DNA from: Opisthocomus hoazin
Taxonomy: Eukaryota; Chordata; Aves; Opisthocomiformes; Opisthocomidae
Direction of reading: 5' to 3'
Assembly: GCF_030867145.1 (NCBI RefSeq)
Contig: NC_134414.1
Span: 77,676,504 to 77,740,503 of the forward strand
Length of the DNA stretch: 64,000 nt
The notes under the pieces are model-generated. The model did not search any database, was not told the origin of the DNA, and worked only from the letters and a program-made list of their open reading frames with translations. Position numbers and translations under genes: made by a program. Numbering within the stretch: the stretch's first letter is position 1; each line of letters starts with the position of its first letter. This document shows, one piece after another, positions 1-34,443 of the stretch.

Positions 1-6623
<6,623 letters not shown>

Positions 6624-6897
6624 GAGAAAGTTTGGTTGAATGTTGACAAAAGTCTGGAGTGTATTATACAGAGAGTGGACAAACTTCTCCAGAAGGAGCG
6701 CTTGCAAAGCGACAGCTGTGAAGATGTTTTCCAGTGCGACATCAGCTGTACTAGTAAGAAAGGTAATAGGGACACTCGTGCCTACTGGATAAATCCAGAA
6801 GATTTAAATGAGACCTCATCATCCTCACCACCTTCATCATCCTCACCACCTTCATCATCCACACCATCCTGTGCATGCCATTCTCTCAGAAAGACAA
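6624..6897 (+). CDS. INPP4A: INPP4A exon with Ser/Pro repeat linker
   Basis: This exon is 274 nt: 91 codons plus one base, donor gtgcgt. It encodes [20 protein letters not shown], a conserved stretch, then a cysteine-containing segment and a low-complexity Ser/Pro linker written by an 18-nt tandem repeat at 6816-6860. The donor was chosen because only this site gives the phase needed by the next 33-nt exon. The joined codon is then Asn, followed by CSPTPEES. The linker appears about six residues longer than the human one as I remember it, the size of one repeat unit. It is probably disordered. Confidence 0.92.
6816..6860 (+). repeat. 18-bp tandem repeat inside INPP4A coding exon
   Basis: Two full copies of tcatcatcctcaccacct (6816-6833 and 6834-6851) are followed by a half copy, tcatcatcc (6852-6860). 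The copies are identical and in frame, encoding SSSSPP units. The 18-nt period keeps the reading frame whatever the copy number. Confidence 0.95.
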
Positions 6898-8079
6898 GTG
6901 CGTATGCCAGACACTGCTGCTCACTGCTGCTCTCTTGCTGTGCGCTGGCACCATTCCTAAGCCTCCCTTACATCCTTCCATGTGTTTTTAGTTTAGTGGT
7001 GGTGTTAAGCACTGATGTCAGGCAGAAAGGGCTGGTGGTGTGCTGGGAGCTGCTAAGCCCGTTACTTATTTTGAAATCCTGATCCCCCTGAAACCGTTGC
7101 CAAATCCATTGACGCCAGTGGCATTTGGTTTTCAAGCTGGAAGTTTCAAACTCGTAAAACAGGTGTTTGGGTTAGCATATGTCAAACACCACCTCTGGCA
7201 GCTTTCCTTTTGGCTTCAGCTTCTTTGCAGCAATCAAAGCTTATTACAGTGAACCTCTATAAAAGATAAGTAAAAGATGAGAGAAGTGCAGGCACTACTG
7301 CAACACTAATGGTCCCAGCTGGGCTGCCAATGCACAGGAGGGGAGCCAAGCAGTCCCATTAGACTGAGCTCAAGATGGGTGAACCTACTGGAGTTTAAAG
7401 CAAATTTTAAACCAAGTTGTCAAAAGCTGTGGTGCTGAGGCACTCACTTAGACTTCTTGTAGTTGGAAGGTAGGAACTGGCACTGCAAGCTCTCAGTGGA
7501 ATAATCCTATCAAAACTTGAGGTAAAGTGGGTGCTGGATTGAATCCAGCATAATGCTGTGAGCGTGTGAATGAAAGATATCAGTTTAGGTTGACTGTTTG
7601 GCAGCCACGTGTTAAATTTCAGAATTATTTCATTTACATATGTATTTATTTGACTTATTCTCACATTCTTTACGTGTGGTTACTATGATTTGGCCACTTC
7701 ATAGCGCAGGTGTGCCAAGTTAAGCTCTAGAAAGATAGATTTGTATTTTCATTTCATTTTTCCTGTTCTGTCTTATCCTTTGATGGCCCGTTGTCCCTTA
7801 TGTGTGTCTGTGACTTCATGTCCATCCCATTGTTACTGTTGCAGTGGAAGGCATTATCTTAAGAAAAAGAAAGCAAGAAGGAAGTTAAAATAAATGTTAC
7901 TGTATTTTTGTATATCTTTGTATGTTACATGTGATTTGCTGAATGTCTTAAATGACCATGTTTTTCTAGATTAGACTGACATTTTTGTTCATTATAAAGG
8001 AAGAGAATTGGTTCTTATTTCAGAATGTGTTCTCTATTAATCTTTGACTAAATTTCTTCTACCAGTTTGATACCTTTTA

Positions 8080-8332
8080 CAGAATCACAGAATCACAGAA
8101 TAGTAGGGGTTGGAAGGGACCTCTGTGGGTCATCTAGTCCAACCCTCCTGCCGAAGCAGGGTCGCCTATAGCAGGCTGCACAGGACCTTGTCCAGGCGGG
8201 TCTTGAATATCTCCAGAGAAGGAGACTCCACAACCTCCCTGGGCAGCCTGTTCCAGTGCTCCGTCACCCTCAGAGGGAAGAAGTTCTTCCTCATGTTCAG
8301 ATGGAACTTCCTGTGCCTCAGTTTGTGCCCAA
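8080..8332 (-). mobile_element. CR1 LINE fragment (3' end)
   Basis: The plus strand begins with repeated agaatcac units and then ggttggaagggacct and catctagtccaaccc, the reverse complement of the avian CR1 3' end. So the element's 3' terminus is at the low coordinate and it is 5'-truncated near 8332 after gtttgtgccca. It is about 250 bp, with no intact reverse transcriptase. It is very similar to the copy at 48369. Confidence 0.95.
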
Positions 8333-9036
8333 ATTTTAAATGTTTTTATTTGCTAGCTAGTTTACATGAAGTTTTGTACATATTTACAGGAAAGTTTTAT
8401 CAGTAAATTTCAACGCTTTTCCCAAGATAATTTGATGCTGAAAGCATCTTAGAACAATTTTTCTTTCTTTTTTCAGTCAATCTTTTAGATCTACTCTAGA
8501 TCTTGACACTTAACGGCATATGGCTAAAGTGGAATTAGCTGCATTTACGTACCAAAAATTTTGTTTGTGCCAAGAGTTTCTGTAACCTTTCCCTGCTGTT
8601 CCTCCAAAATAGGAAAATAATCCGCACAACCTGGGACAGAAACATTGATTCAAGAAGTGTAGCAGGCTTTAACGCTAAGGGGCTTGCTGCCATTTCCCAG
8701 TGCTACGTAAGTGTAAGGACTAGATCTGAAGCCTGTCAACCAATGTTGGGTGAATTTAACTTAAAAAACCCTGGAGAGGGAATCCTGTGTCTTAGGTATC
8801 TGGTGCAAACATTGTTTGTAGGTCTTAATACACAATTTGAATAGCACTTGGGAAGTTTGTTGTAAGCCAGAGCAAGCCGAGTACTTGATCACGTTCTCAT
8901 CAGATGTAGTCCTAATCAATGGTCACTGTTTTTGACAGAGGAACAGGTTTAATACCATGGAAAAAACTGCTCTTACTGACATTTTCCCATTGAGTTACTT
9001 TTCTTGACTCCACACCAAATCTGGCCTGTTACATGG

Positions 9037-9286
9037 TTTTAAACTAAAAGAGGGTAGGTTTAGACTAGATATAAGGAAGAAAATTTTTACCATGAGGGTG
9101 GTGAAACACTGGACAGGTTGACCAGAGAGGTGGTGGATGCCTTATCCCTGAAAGCATTCAAGGTCAGGTTGGATGGGGCTCTGAGCAACCTGATGGTGTT
9201 GAAGATGTCCCTGCTCATTGTGGGGGCTTTGGGCTAAGTGATATCTAAAGGTCCCTTCCAACCCAAACTATTCTGTGATTCTCTGA
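9037..9286 (+). mobile_element. CR1 LINE fragment (3' end)
   Basis: It starts near aaactaaaagagggtagg and continues through the typical CR1 stretch gatataaggaagaaaattttt. It ends in ggtcccttccaacccaaac and then ttctgtgattctctga, the CR1 tail. It is sense-oriented with INPP4A, about 250 bp, and diverged. Confidence 0.93.
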
Positions 9287-10247
9287 ATTCCCTTTAACTG
9301 TCACTTTCCATAACTGATCATGGGAATAACTGAGGGACAGAGAAGATCCTGTCGCTAAGTGCAGAGTCACAACATTTTAAAGTTTTTCCTTGTCATGTAT
9401 TCAAAGATCTAACACTTTTTGTGTTAGTAATACTGAGTTATGAATAAATGACACTGAGCACAGAGTGACCAGAAATTTTTCTGAAAGCAATGTAAAAACT
9501 AGCAAACCAAGATAGTCCCAGTATTGGTAAGACAGAGACAGTGAAATATTGTTGAAGGATTTTAGAGGATCTCTCTAGAAATGAATGTTTGTGAAAGAAA
9601 ATACTGCCTGAAATAGTCAAAGGGAGACCTAAGAAATTATTTTTAAATTTATTTTTGTTACAGGCTTAGATATTAATTACTAAAATTGCATGGGAGCGTA
9701 TAGCTATTTTAATGAACACGATGAGTTTTAATTTACTGAGAGGTTTCTATCTTGGATTGTCTAGCTCAGCTGATTGTCCTAATGTATACAATTGAATTTG
9801 ATATTTTCTGTTGTTATTTTCAAATTCGTAATTCATTGACTAGTGGATCTAGGTGTAAACAACAGAAGTTTAAATCCTGTTAGCTTAGTAAACTACTTTA
9901 ATGCGAGACCTGCTATAACAAGGTATATATTATCTCTTTACTGTTTGCATTACACCATAGTATATTTTCATCTGACAGCTTGTTCCTCCCACTGAAGTGA
10001 GTGTGGAATGCTCACGGGCTTCACTGATGAGGTTTCAGCCCTTAATCTACAATCTAGTGCTTGTGTTAACTGTCTCAGAAGTTGTATAACAGAAATTTGT
10101 CTAAGATAGCAAAGTACTGTTTCTTTATTACTCTTGCATTATGAGTGCTTTAATGTCATTTTATGTTAAGTGCATTGAACTTACTGCTGGTCTTTTGCTA
10201 TTCTTTTAGCAGCCTTACTGCCAGCTTATTCTATAATTGCACTAAAC

Positions 10248-10478
10248 CAGTGGTTCTCAAATTGTGCCCTGTGGATCGCTGGGGACAGTGCGCTTGCTGG
10301 TGACCCACAGAGAGCCCCTGAGCTAGCAGGTACTGGCTTTCCTCCAAGTTGCCATCCAGGTGTTCCTCTGATCACAAACAGTGGAGTGGCGGAGGCAGCC
10401 CATGCCCTCAGTGCCTGCAGGCAAAGGAGTATCTCTGCTGAGCTCCTCTTCCCTCGGTGAAAGTGTTTGAGAACCCTG
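10248..10478. mobile_element. Possible hAT-type non-autonomous DNA transposon remnant
   Basis: The left end cagtggttctcaaa (10248-10261) is mirrored by tttgagaaccctg at 10466-10478, whose reverse complement cagggttctcaaa differs by one missing base. CAGTGGTTCTCAA ends are typical of Charlie/MER-type hAT elements. The span is 231 bp. The flanking 8-mers (cactaaac and gcatcgag) do not match, so there is no intact target-site duplication; the element would be old, or the call wrong. Confidence 0.5.
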
Positions 10479-10559
10479 GCATCGAGCATTTGAGTTGCTT
10501 ATGTTTAGACTATGTTGCGGCTCCTTAATCATGCATGTTGCCCCTCCATTTCTGTGCAG

Positions 10560-10592
10560 ATTGCAGCCCCACTCCGGAAGAATCTGCCCCAG
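10560..10592 (+). CDS. INPP4A: INPP4A 33-nt microexon
   Basis: The 33-nt exon reads 2 bases + 10 codons + 1 base, between acceptor tctgtgcag and donor gtatgt. With its neighbours it encodes (N)CSPTPEESAP(G), matching the CSPPPEESSPGEW segment I remember in human INPP4A. It is in phase with both flanking exons. Its length is a multiple of three, so skipping would keep the frame and drop 11 residues from the linker before the catalytic half. Confidence 0.92.
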
Positions 10593-13500
10593 GTATGTGC
10601 ATTCATGGCTTCTGCTTCTTCTAAAAGTTGCAGGGGTTTGTTCATAATTAATAACTGAACAAGTGCCTTGCTGTTAAGATTGACCATTTTGAAGTAATGC
10701 TCTGCAATATCACGTGAGTTACCTAAGCATATTTGAGAAGTTGTTATGTCCTAAATAATAGTGCAAGGGGGTATCTGGTAACTTCTCATGTCCAGGTATG
10801 GAAGAGCACTTACTCATGGTCTCTTTGGTTTCTCCACTTGATGTCTTTTAGCAGACTATTGTAGGTGACAGTGATTTGAGGCCTGTTCCAAATGTTATTG
10901 AAGTCTGTGGGAGTCTGACATTTCAGACATTTCAGACATGCCCTTTCATATGTGCTGTTGAGCTGGCCTTTCTGAATGAGAACTTGAGCAGAACAAGGAG
11001 CAGCCAGCAGGGCTGGTGGAAAATCCCTGTTGTGGGTACACAGCAAGAAGTGTTGGGCACTGCAGATCTAATGTTTCAGAACACAGAATTCAGGAGCCTT
11101 TCATCCCACTGTTAGCCTTCTTTCCTCTGTCCGTATACGTACACACACTTGTGTTGCATTGACAGGGTCTGAATAATATGCCTCTGTAATACTGCTCTCT
11201 CCCAGCTAGATGGCTGTCATTTCTCCCATTTGAGAGCAGTTTAACCGGAGTTCAGTGAAGAATTCAGTCTTTGAACTGTTACAGCATGGGCTTCTGGGTT
11301 TAGTCAAACTAATGAGAAATAAAGCCCCGGTGCAAGTATGATTTTCATCTTCACCAAGTATATTAATGTTGTTCTCGGCTGTCCACCTTGTTTCCTTCTA
11401 CCACTAAGGAAGTGTTTTTAATCAGTAGAAGACTCCACAAGTTTTTAATTCTTGGAAGATCTCTTTAGTTTTTGCGAAATATGAATGTGGTGCATAGATG
11501 AATGCTACTTATTTATTTTTAAGATGGGAGTAATTAAAAGCAGTCAGGTTACCCCAGCTGGGTAGCCAGATATACGCAAAACTGCATGTTAAGTGACTGA
11601 AGCTGCAGCGTACTGAAGCACTTAATACTCACTTCCCTCTGAAGCCAAATGTGATGTAACTGTGTGCCTAAGTATGTTGCTGATTATACTTCACTGGATC
11701 AGGGCTAAGCAACTAGCACTTGTTTAATAAATCTCTTTTTTAGAGATCATGAGTCCTTGCAACTCTGACGTAAACGAAGGGCAACTGCAAATGCCCAGTA
11801 CTTTGATTTATGGATGCTATGGGCTTTTTAATAAAAAAAGACTAAAAATACCTTTTCAGGCTCTGGAGGACAATTGTTTTAATGTTATTTTTATTGCTCT
11901 GGAGAAGAGAGTCTCTTAGGGGGGAAAAAAGCAAAAACTTTTCCCACGTGTCATTACATTCTCGATTTTGTACAGGCTTGATGTAGTAGGTTCTCTTAAA
12001 AATACATTTTTTTTTTATAAAATAGTCAGTAGTGTGTAGGCAGAGAAGGTCCACTATGTGAACACGTAGGCCTTCCCAGCATATTTCTCTCTCTCTTTCA
12101 CACTCTTTCTCTTTTTTTTTTTTCAAAACTCCACATTTCAAAGTGTGCATTAAGGTAGGACTTTGGTCAACAGCAGTCATAAGAAAAATAGCAAAGACTT
12201 CTAGGGCGAAGTCTGGCCCTTATTTACCAGCCAGAATTCACTTGTAGCTGTCTTGAGTGGAGACTGCAGGATTTATGTCTTGCCAGAATATAAAGCAGCT
12301 AAAGCAAGTGACAGGCCTGCTGCTGGTTTGTACAATGCTAGTTTTTAGACAGAACTTTTAACATGAACTAGAAGCCTCTGATTAAAAAGTGGGATTTGTG
12401 TCCCAGACATACCGACAGCTGGCTTGGACTAGGTCTCGTTGGCTGTAAATCTGTAACAACTTGTTGCATCTGCATTGTTTCAGGCCCTACACCAAATCAT
12501 CCTAGCTATGGATCTGCCCAGTGGAGTTTGTAATAGGTTTTAATAAAAAGTTCTGATCATCTCATAGAATGTAAGAGCAGAGCTCAGAGTAGATTTCACC
12601 TGAGAATTAGTGTCTCATGGTGTCTGAAGGTGCCGTTGGTTGATTTGATAGAAAATACACTTTCAATAATAAAGTTCTGTTAGGAAAATTAATGAGGGGA
12701 AGATAGAAGGATGGGAAAATCCAGGTGAAAGTTGAACAGTTAGAGTCCTTTCACATTTATCTAAATGCTGCCAGTGAAATGTTCCAACCTTGAACCTGGG
12801 AGTGCAATTCCTTTTATTTCTGTTTACTGTTAGTAGCAACTACTGTTGACTAAAAAAATTAAAAGAGCACAGGTGACGCCTCTGTGAATTAGGTAGCAAA
12901 AAGCATTTAGAATTTTGCAGATTGACAAGCTGGGTTTTTTTATGGCCAAAATTTTAAGAGAATGCACAGCACAGAGGATTTTTGCTTATTGCCTCAGATG
13001 AGCCAATGTATTGTGTGTGAGTGTTGGGAGAAAAAAAAGAACTCGTGGTTGCTTTATCTTCAGGCAGGCTGGTATACCACCAGTATACTTTGTGATTACT
13101 GCAGATAAACATATCCTTGAAATGAAGTGCAGCCAGACACACTATGATTTTAAATCTCCACAGAGTTAATAACTATATAGTTGTATGTATATCCAGACAA
13201 TGAGATGATGATGATGTGCTGGAAGATCTTTACAGTTCTTTTTGTCATTCTCTTTGTTTATAGAAAAGCTCTTAAATGCAGTAAGAGAAGCACTGTTAGT
13301 AACATCTGTGTTTTGCTTTGTAAGTGTTCATGGGGCCTTGTTACGGCATCTGACTTATTTTCAAAGAAGAATACTTAATAAAACATAACAGACAAGCTGT
13401 AATTCCTTGCCTGTTCTTTTGATGTTTCCTGGGTTTTTTTATGGCAATACAACAGAGCCAAACAACTTCCCCTTTGTGTAGTTTACTAGGTTATCTATCT

Positions 13501-14892
13501 ACCACGTGGAACAAAAGCAGTCTGTTAGCAGACTTCCAAATTTCCCCTCTTTGGCTGGTTATCAAAGAAATGTTTATTTATTGTTACTACCTCTTAGTCC
13601 TGCCTTTGAGTCAAAATCCCAAAGAACTTCCTTTCAGGAGCTTAAAGTGCCCCGTTCATGCAGGTTCTGAACTGTACGTTGCCTTGTTCCTATAGGCAAC
13701 CAGGCTGGGTGTTGTGTGTGTTCTGTTTGTGAGCTACGGTGCTTTCTAAAAATAAAACATTGTACTTCCCTTCAAAAAGAGAAGTGTTCTTCTGTTTCAA
13801 CCTTACATTAAGGAGGGAAAAAACCAAAGCACTCTTCTATTTTCTTTTTATATTGCAGAGAGAGTGAATTTTGGTATAGCATCTGGATAATGTTTCATAC
13901 AGTCATGGAAATGGGTTTTTAAAATCAGTGGTTGATTAAGACAAAAGATGAAAGGAGGAAAGAAAAGAAAGTGAGCTTGTAGGACATTTTAAGGCAGAGA
14001 AATCTCTTCGTGAGAAGGAATGGCACAATGTTTGGGGTACTAAAATAGGACTTGGACAGCCCAGTTTCATTTCTGTGCTTCCTGTGTAGGACCTTGAACC
14101 GAGTCCCTCTGGGAAGTGACTTGTGTGTTTCAATGCAAGTGAAGCTTCGAACTGCTTACAAGGATCCAGCTAGCTCCCATCTAAATCACTGTACTTGGTG
14201 TTTGTTGCTAGCTAGGTCTGAACCTTCAAAGCCACTCAGCAGACAGAGGACACTTAGAAGAGTACCTACATGAATTTTTCACCTCTCTGCCTTATTATTC
14301 CTATGCTGCAAATGGGAAATAAGCATCATCTTGCCTCAGTGAGGTGCAACAAGGATCAATAAGATGATGAGGCAGTTGAATGTGATATACCTATGAGTCC
14401 ACAAAAGATTCAAAGGCAAGATACTGGGGAGAAATCTCATTGACAGAAATGGCTAAGCAGACGTTCACTATTTCTGTTATACGATGGACTCCATGCTGTC
14501 TGTCCATGCATGCACTGTGAAAGGGTGAGTTTGAATATGCACACGTAGTTATATACACTTGTGTATATAAGTATTCATCTTTCTGTTGCGCTTTCCAAAT
14601 GAGCTATTGTATAGCCTGTTCTGTGGGCACAAATCTGGGAGCTATTAAATGGTTGGGAAAGTCATAACAGCCTTACAGAGTAAAATTCTCCATATTTTCC
14701 TCATGTGATAGTCACAGTGTAAGATTACCCAATTAATAACAAGCAGGGAGTAACCAGGCAGCCTGAATAAAACAAACCCTGAGTGTGAATTATCAGCAAC
14801 TTTGACTTGCAACAGGAGGTTTCTTCTTACTGTGTGTTCGTTTGTTTCAAATAAAGTACTCACAGTGCTGCTAATTTTTTTCTTTTAACCAG
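10593..14892 (+). other. INPP4A intron
   Basis: This is a 4.3-kb intron. I see unique AT-rich sequence with short T/C runs (for example 12087-12123), and no recognisable exon, RNA gene or transposon. Confidence 0.8.
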
Positions 14893-15065
14893 GCGAATGG
14901 AGTGAAGCTCTTTATCCCTTGCTGACAACACTCACAGACTGCGTAGCCATGATGAGTGACAAGGCCAAGAAAGCCATGGTCTTTTTATTAATGCAGGACA
15001 GCGCCCCGACAATAGGGCTCTGCCTGAGCCTTCAGTATCGCAGGGATGTTGTCTTCTGCCAAACT
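14893..15065 (+). CDS. INPP4A: INPP4A exon
   Basis: This 173-nt exon has two bases completing Gly and then 57 codons. The acceptor is tttaaccag and the donor gtaagc. It encodes [36 protein letters not shown] and [12 protein letters not shown], highly conserved INPP4 family sequence. The phase joins the 33-nt microexon upstream and the LTALICGF exon downstream. Confidence 0.97.
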
Positions 15066-16518
15066 GTAAGCAAGCAAATATGCATGATGTGATTCCACTT
15101 TGACATGTGGTGGGGTTTATATGAAATATGAAAGATTACTGTTGTCACAAGTTTTCAGATTTATTCTACTCTTAGGTTTAACACTATGATCTCCTCTCAC
15201 AGGCTGTGCTATCCTGTCCTTACTGGTCACTTGCATGCATTTGACAATATATAGCTTAAGTATCCCCTTGGATATGTATTTGCTATTTGAAAAGAAATTA
15301 TTCCAGAACCAGTGAAAATATACTGCTGTCTACAGAAACAATCTTTGTCTTCCAATGCCACCAAACTAAAACCAGAAGTCTGATGTGAAAGAGGTGGCGG
15401 GGGGGGCGGGGAAGCCCACCAGCAGAAAGTGTACTCCCTCGGTTACTTTTTTCTGCATTGTGAAAACCAACAGAACCTGCGGTACCTAAGGAGAGAAGTC
15501 CAGCTACAGGGAGAGAAATGAGTGCTGAGGTTTCTTTCCTAGAAGTTCTGTTTCTGGGCCTGCTGGAGTCTCTTGTGTCAGCTGCTGACTAGCAGGTGTC
15601 TGCACTAAAAAACCTTCCACATTTCTTCTTCCTGCAACACTTCTGTAGTGTGTCTACTTCCCTGTGAAATCAGTTTCTCATTCATTTATTTCAAACAGCT
15701 TATCTCTTGGACATTGTTTGGTAGGGCTGTTGTCGCAAAATGTAATATATCAGATAGAGAAGGGAATTTTTCTATACAAAACCCACTTCATATTGCAGAT
15801 AATTTTTAAATTTTTAAACTCAATGCTTTGAAGAAGTTTACCCATCAGAAACAGAACTTTTTTCCCTTTTGTTTCCTTCTGTAACAAAGTCATACAGCTG
15901 TGTTGCGTATGGCAGTCACCTGGGAAATTCCTTTGTTGACGGAGTGAATTAACACTAGTACTGATCTTGGATCTTAGTACTGATCCTAGTACTACATCTT
16001 CAGGACCTTGTCCTGAATATCTTGTAACACTAGAGTTTGAATCTGTGCATGATGCAAACAGGTATTGCATTCTTAAGCTTTGTCCAAATGTAATTAAAAA
16101 AAATATAATTTATTCATACTATCGAAAATCATGGCCTGGAACGAGCTGTGTTGCTTTTCCATGTGTAGCTAAAACAGTTCTCTCAGGAGACTCTTTTGTA
16201 ATTTGTAAGTTGTAGACCCTAATACAAGCGATTGATTCCAGAAAACAAACAGATGTGAGATCAACAGCAGTCCCATTGTGGGAGAGCTTGTGAGATGAAG
16301 GCAGTGTGCCCTGAATCTGATTTTATGAATGTTTTGCTTTTTTGTTGGTTGGTTGTCTCTCTTCAGCTGCAAGGAAAAGAAGAGTGACATTTAAGGGAAA
16401 AGAGCATCAGTCTGATCGATTTTATGACACCTCTTATATGTGATGTTGTTTCCGTTTGGGGCTGATGAGCCTTTTTTGTCTTGAATCATTTCACTCTTGT
16501 CTGTTTTCTCTCCTGCAG
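15066..16518 (+). other. INPP4A intron
   Basis: This is a 1.45-kb intron. A short G-rich stretch lies near 15397-15413. Nothing else was recognised. Confidence 0.85.
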
Positions 16519-16642
16519 CTGACAGCTCTCATTTGTGGTTTCATTATCAAGCTGAGGAATTGCCTGCATGATGACGGATTTCTGAGACAACTCTACACCA
16601 TTGGCTTGCTGGCACAGTTTGAGAGCCTGCTGAGCACTTATG
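16519..16642 (+). CDS. INPP4A: INPP4A exon
   Basis: This exon is 124 nt: 41 codons plus the first base of Gly. The acceptor is ctctcctgcag and the donor gtaaag. It encodes [18 protein letters not shown] and [17 protein letters not shown], matching INPP4A. The frame stays open beyond the donor to 16770, but that extension is unlike the family and is intronic read-through. Confidence 0.97.
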
Positions 16643-19836
<3,194 letters not shown>

Positions 19837-19977
19837 TGATGGATTTAATGTGAGGATCCCTTTGCCAAGCGCCTTGTTTGATTTGTTGCCGCGAGAGATT
19901 CAAAGTGGCATGTTACTGAGGGTTCAGCCTGTTCTTTTCAATGTGGGAATCAATGAGCAGCAAACCCTAGCAGAGAA
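19837..19977 (+). CDS. INPP4A: INPP4A exon
   Basis: This 141-nt exon has one base completing Arg, 46 codons, then AA of a Lys codon. The acceptor is gtttatttgcag and the donor gtatgt. It encodes [20 protein letters not shown] and [20 protein letters not shown]. The split Lys codon is completed by G at 21308. Human, as I remember it, has Arg here. Confidence 0.96.
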
Positions 19978-30586
<10,609 letters not shown>

Positions 30587-30767
30587 CATTGGAACACGGG
30601 AGGTAGTCACCCAGAAGAACTTGAGTGGCTTGGTGCCCATCCGAGATTTCAGACTAGATCCCAGCCTCCTCTACTCCATTCCTTTACTAGCTCTCAGCCC
30701 CAATTTACTGATTGTGTGGCTGTTTCTGAGCATAGCATACCTGGTGGCCAGATTACGTTGCAAGTGA
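30587..30767 (+). CDS. INPP4A: INPP4A alternative last exon (transmembrane tail)
   Basis: This exon has one base completing Ser, then 59 codons and TGA. The acceptor is a long pyrimidine tract ending ttttcacag. It encodes IGTREVVTQKNLSGLVPIRD, FRLDPSLLYSIPLLALSPN and then LLIVWLFLSIAYLVARLRCK. The last part is a strongly hydrophobic segment of about 17-20 residues capped by basic residues, a typical tail anchor. Type I 4-phosphatase splice forms with a hydrophobic C-terminus are known in mammals. Splicing from 25084 here replaces the 44-residue soluble end. Confidence 0.93.
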
Positions 30768-31200
30768 AGATAAGGTTAAAAAAAAACAAAAAGTGCTTGA
30801 ATGTGTATTGCCACTTGGTACCCGCTGGACAAAGGAATGTGTCATAGCATTGTCTGCCAATAATTATTATTATGCCTTACAATTTTATGTTTCTATTGTA
30901 CTAAACTGTAAATATACATCAAATTATTTTATCAAAAAGAATTGTATTGAAACTTTAAATTATTGTTCTGCTTTCAGTGCTTGTAACATAGTCTGACATT
31001 GGCCTGTTACCTCGTTACTTTAGCCGGCCTGAAGATCTCTTACCAAATATAGTTTTGTGTTACTTGTTTCATGTATTCCAGAGAAAGGAACTCTGTCTGA
31101 AAAGAATTTGTATCTTTTTGTATATTTAAAGTGTATGCTAATCTTGCCTTTCATTTTTACGAGGTATGAAGAGAAAAATAAAAACACGGGTGGGGTTTAT
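30768..31200 (+). other. 3'UTR of the membrane-tail INPP4A form
   Basis: This AT-rich sequence after the TGA contains a UGUANAUA-type element (30907-30914) and runs to an AATAAA at 31177-31182, followed by a G/T-rich stretch (gggtggggtttat). It fits an internal polyadenylation site that would make 30587 a terminal exon. Confidence 0.7.
31177..31182 (+). terminator. Polyadenylation signal AATAAA (membrane-tail form)
   Basis: This AATAAA is about 410 nt after the stop of the membrane-tail exon and is followed within 15 nt by a GT-rich element. It is the first canonical signal after that stop. Confidence 0.65.

Positions 31201-34443
<3,243 letters not shown>

Larger units (their letters stand above)
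6898..10559 (+). other. INPP4A intron with CR1 and DNA-transposon remnants
   Basis: This is a 3.66-kb intron. It contains two CR1 fragments in opposite orientation (8080-8332 and 9037-9286) and a short element with inverted ends at 10248-10478. The rest is unique AT-rich sequence. The T/C-rich tract before 10559 serves as the acceptor for the microexon. Confidence 0.85.
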
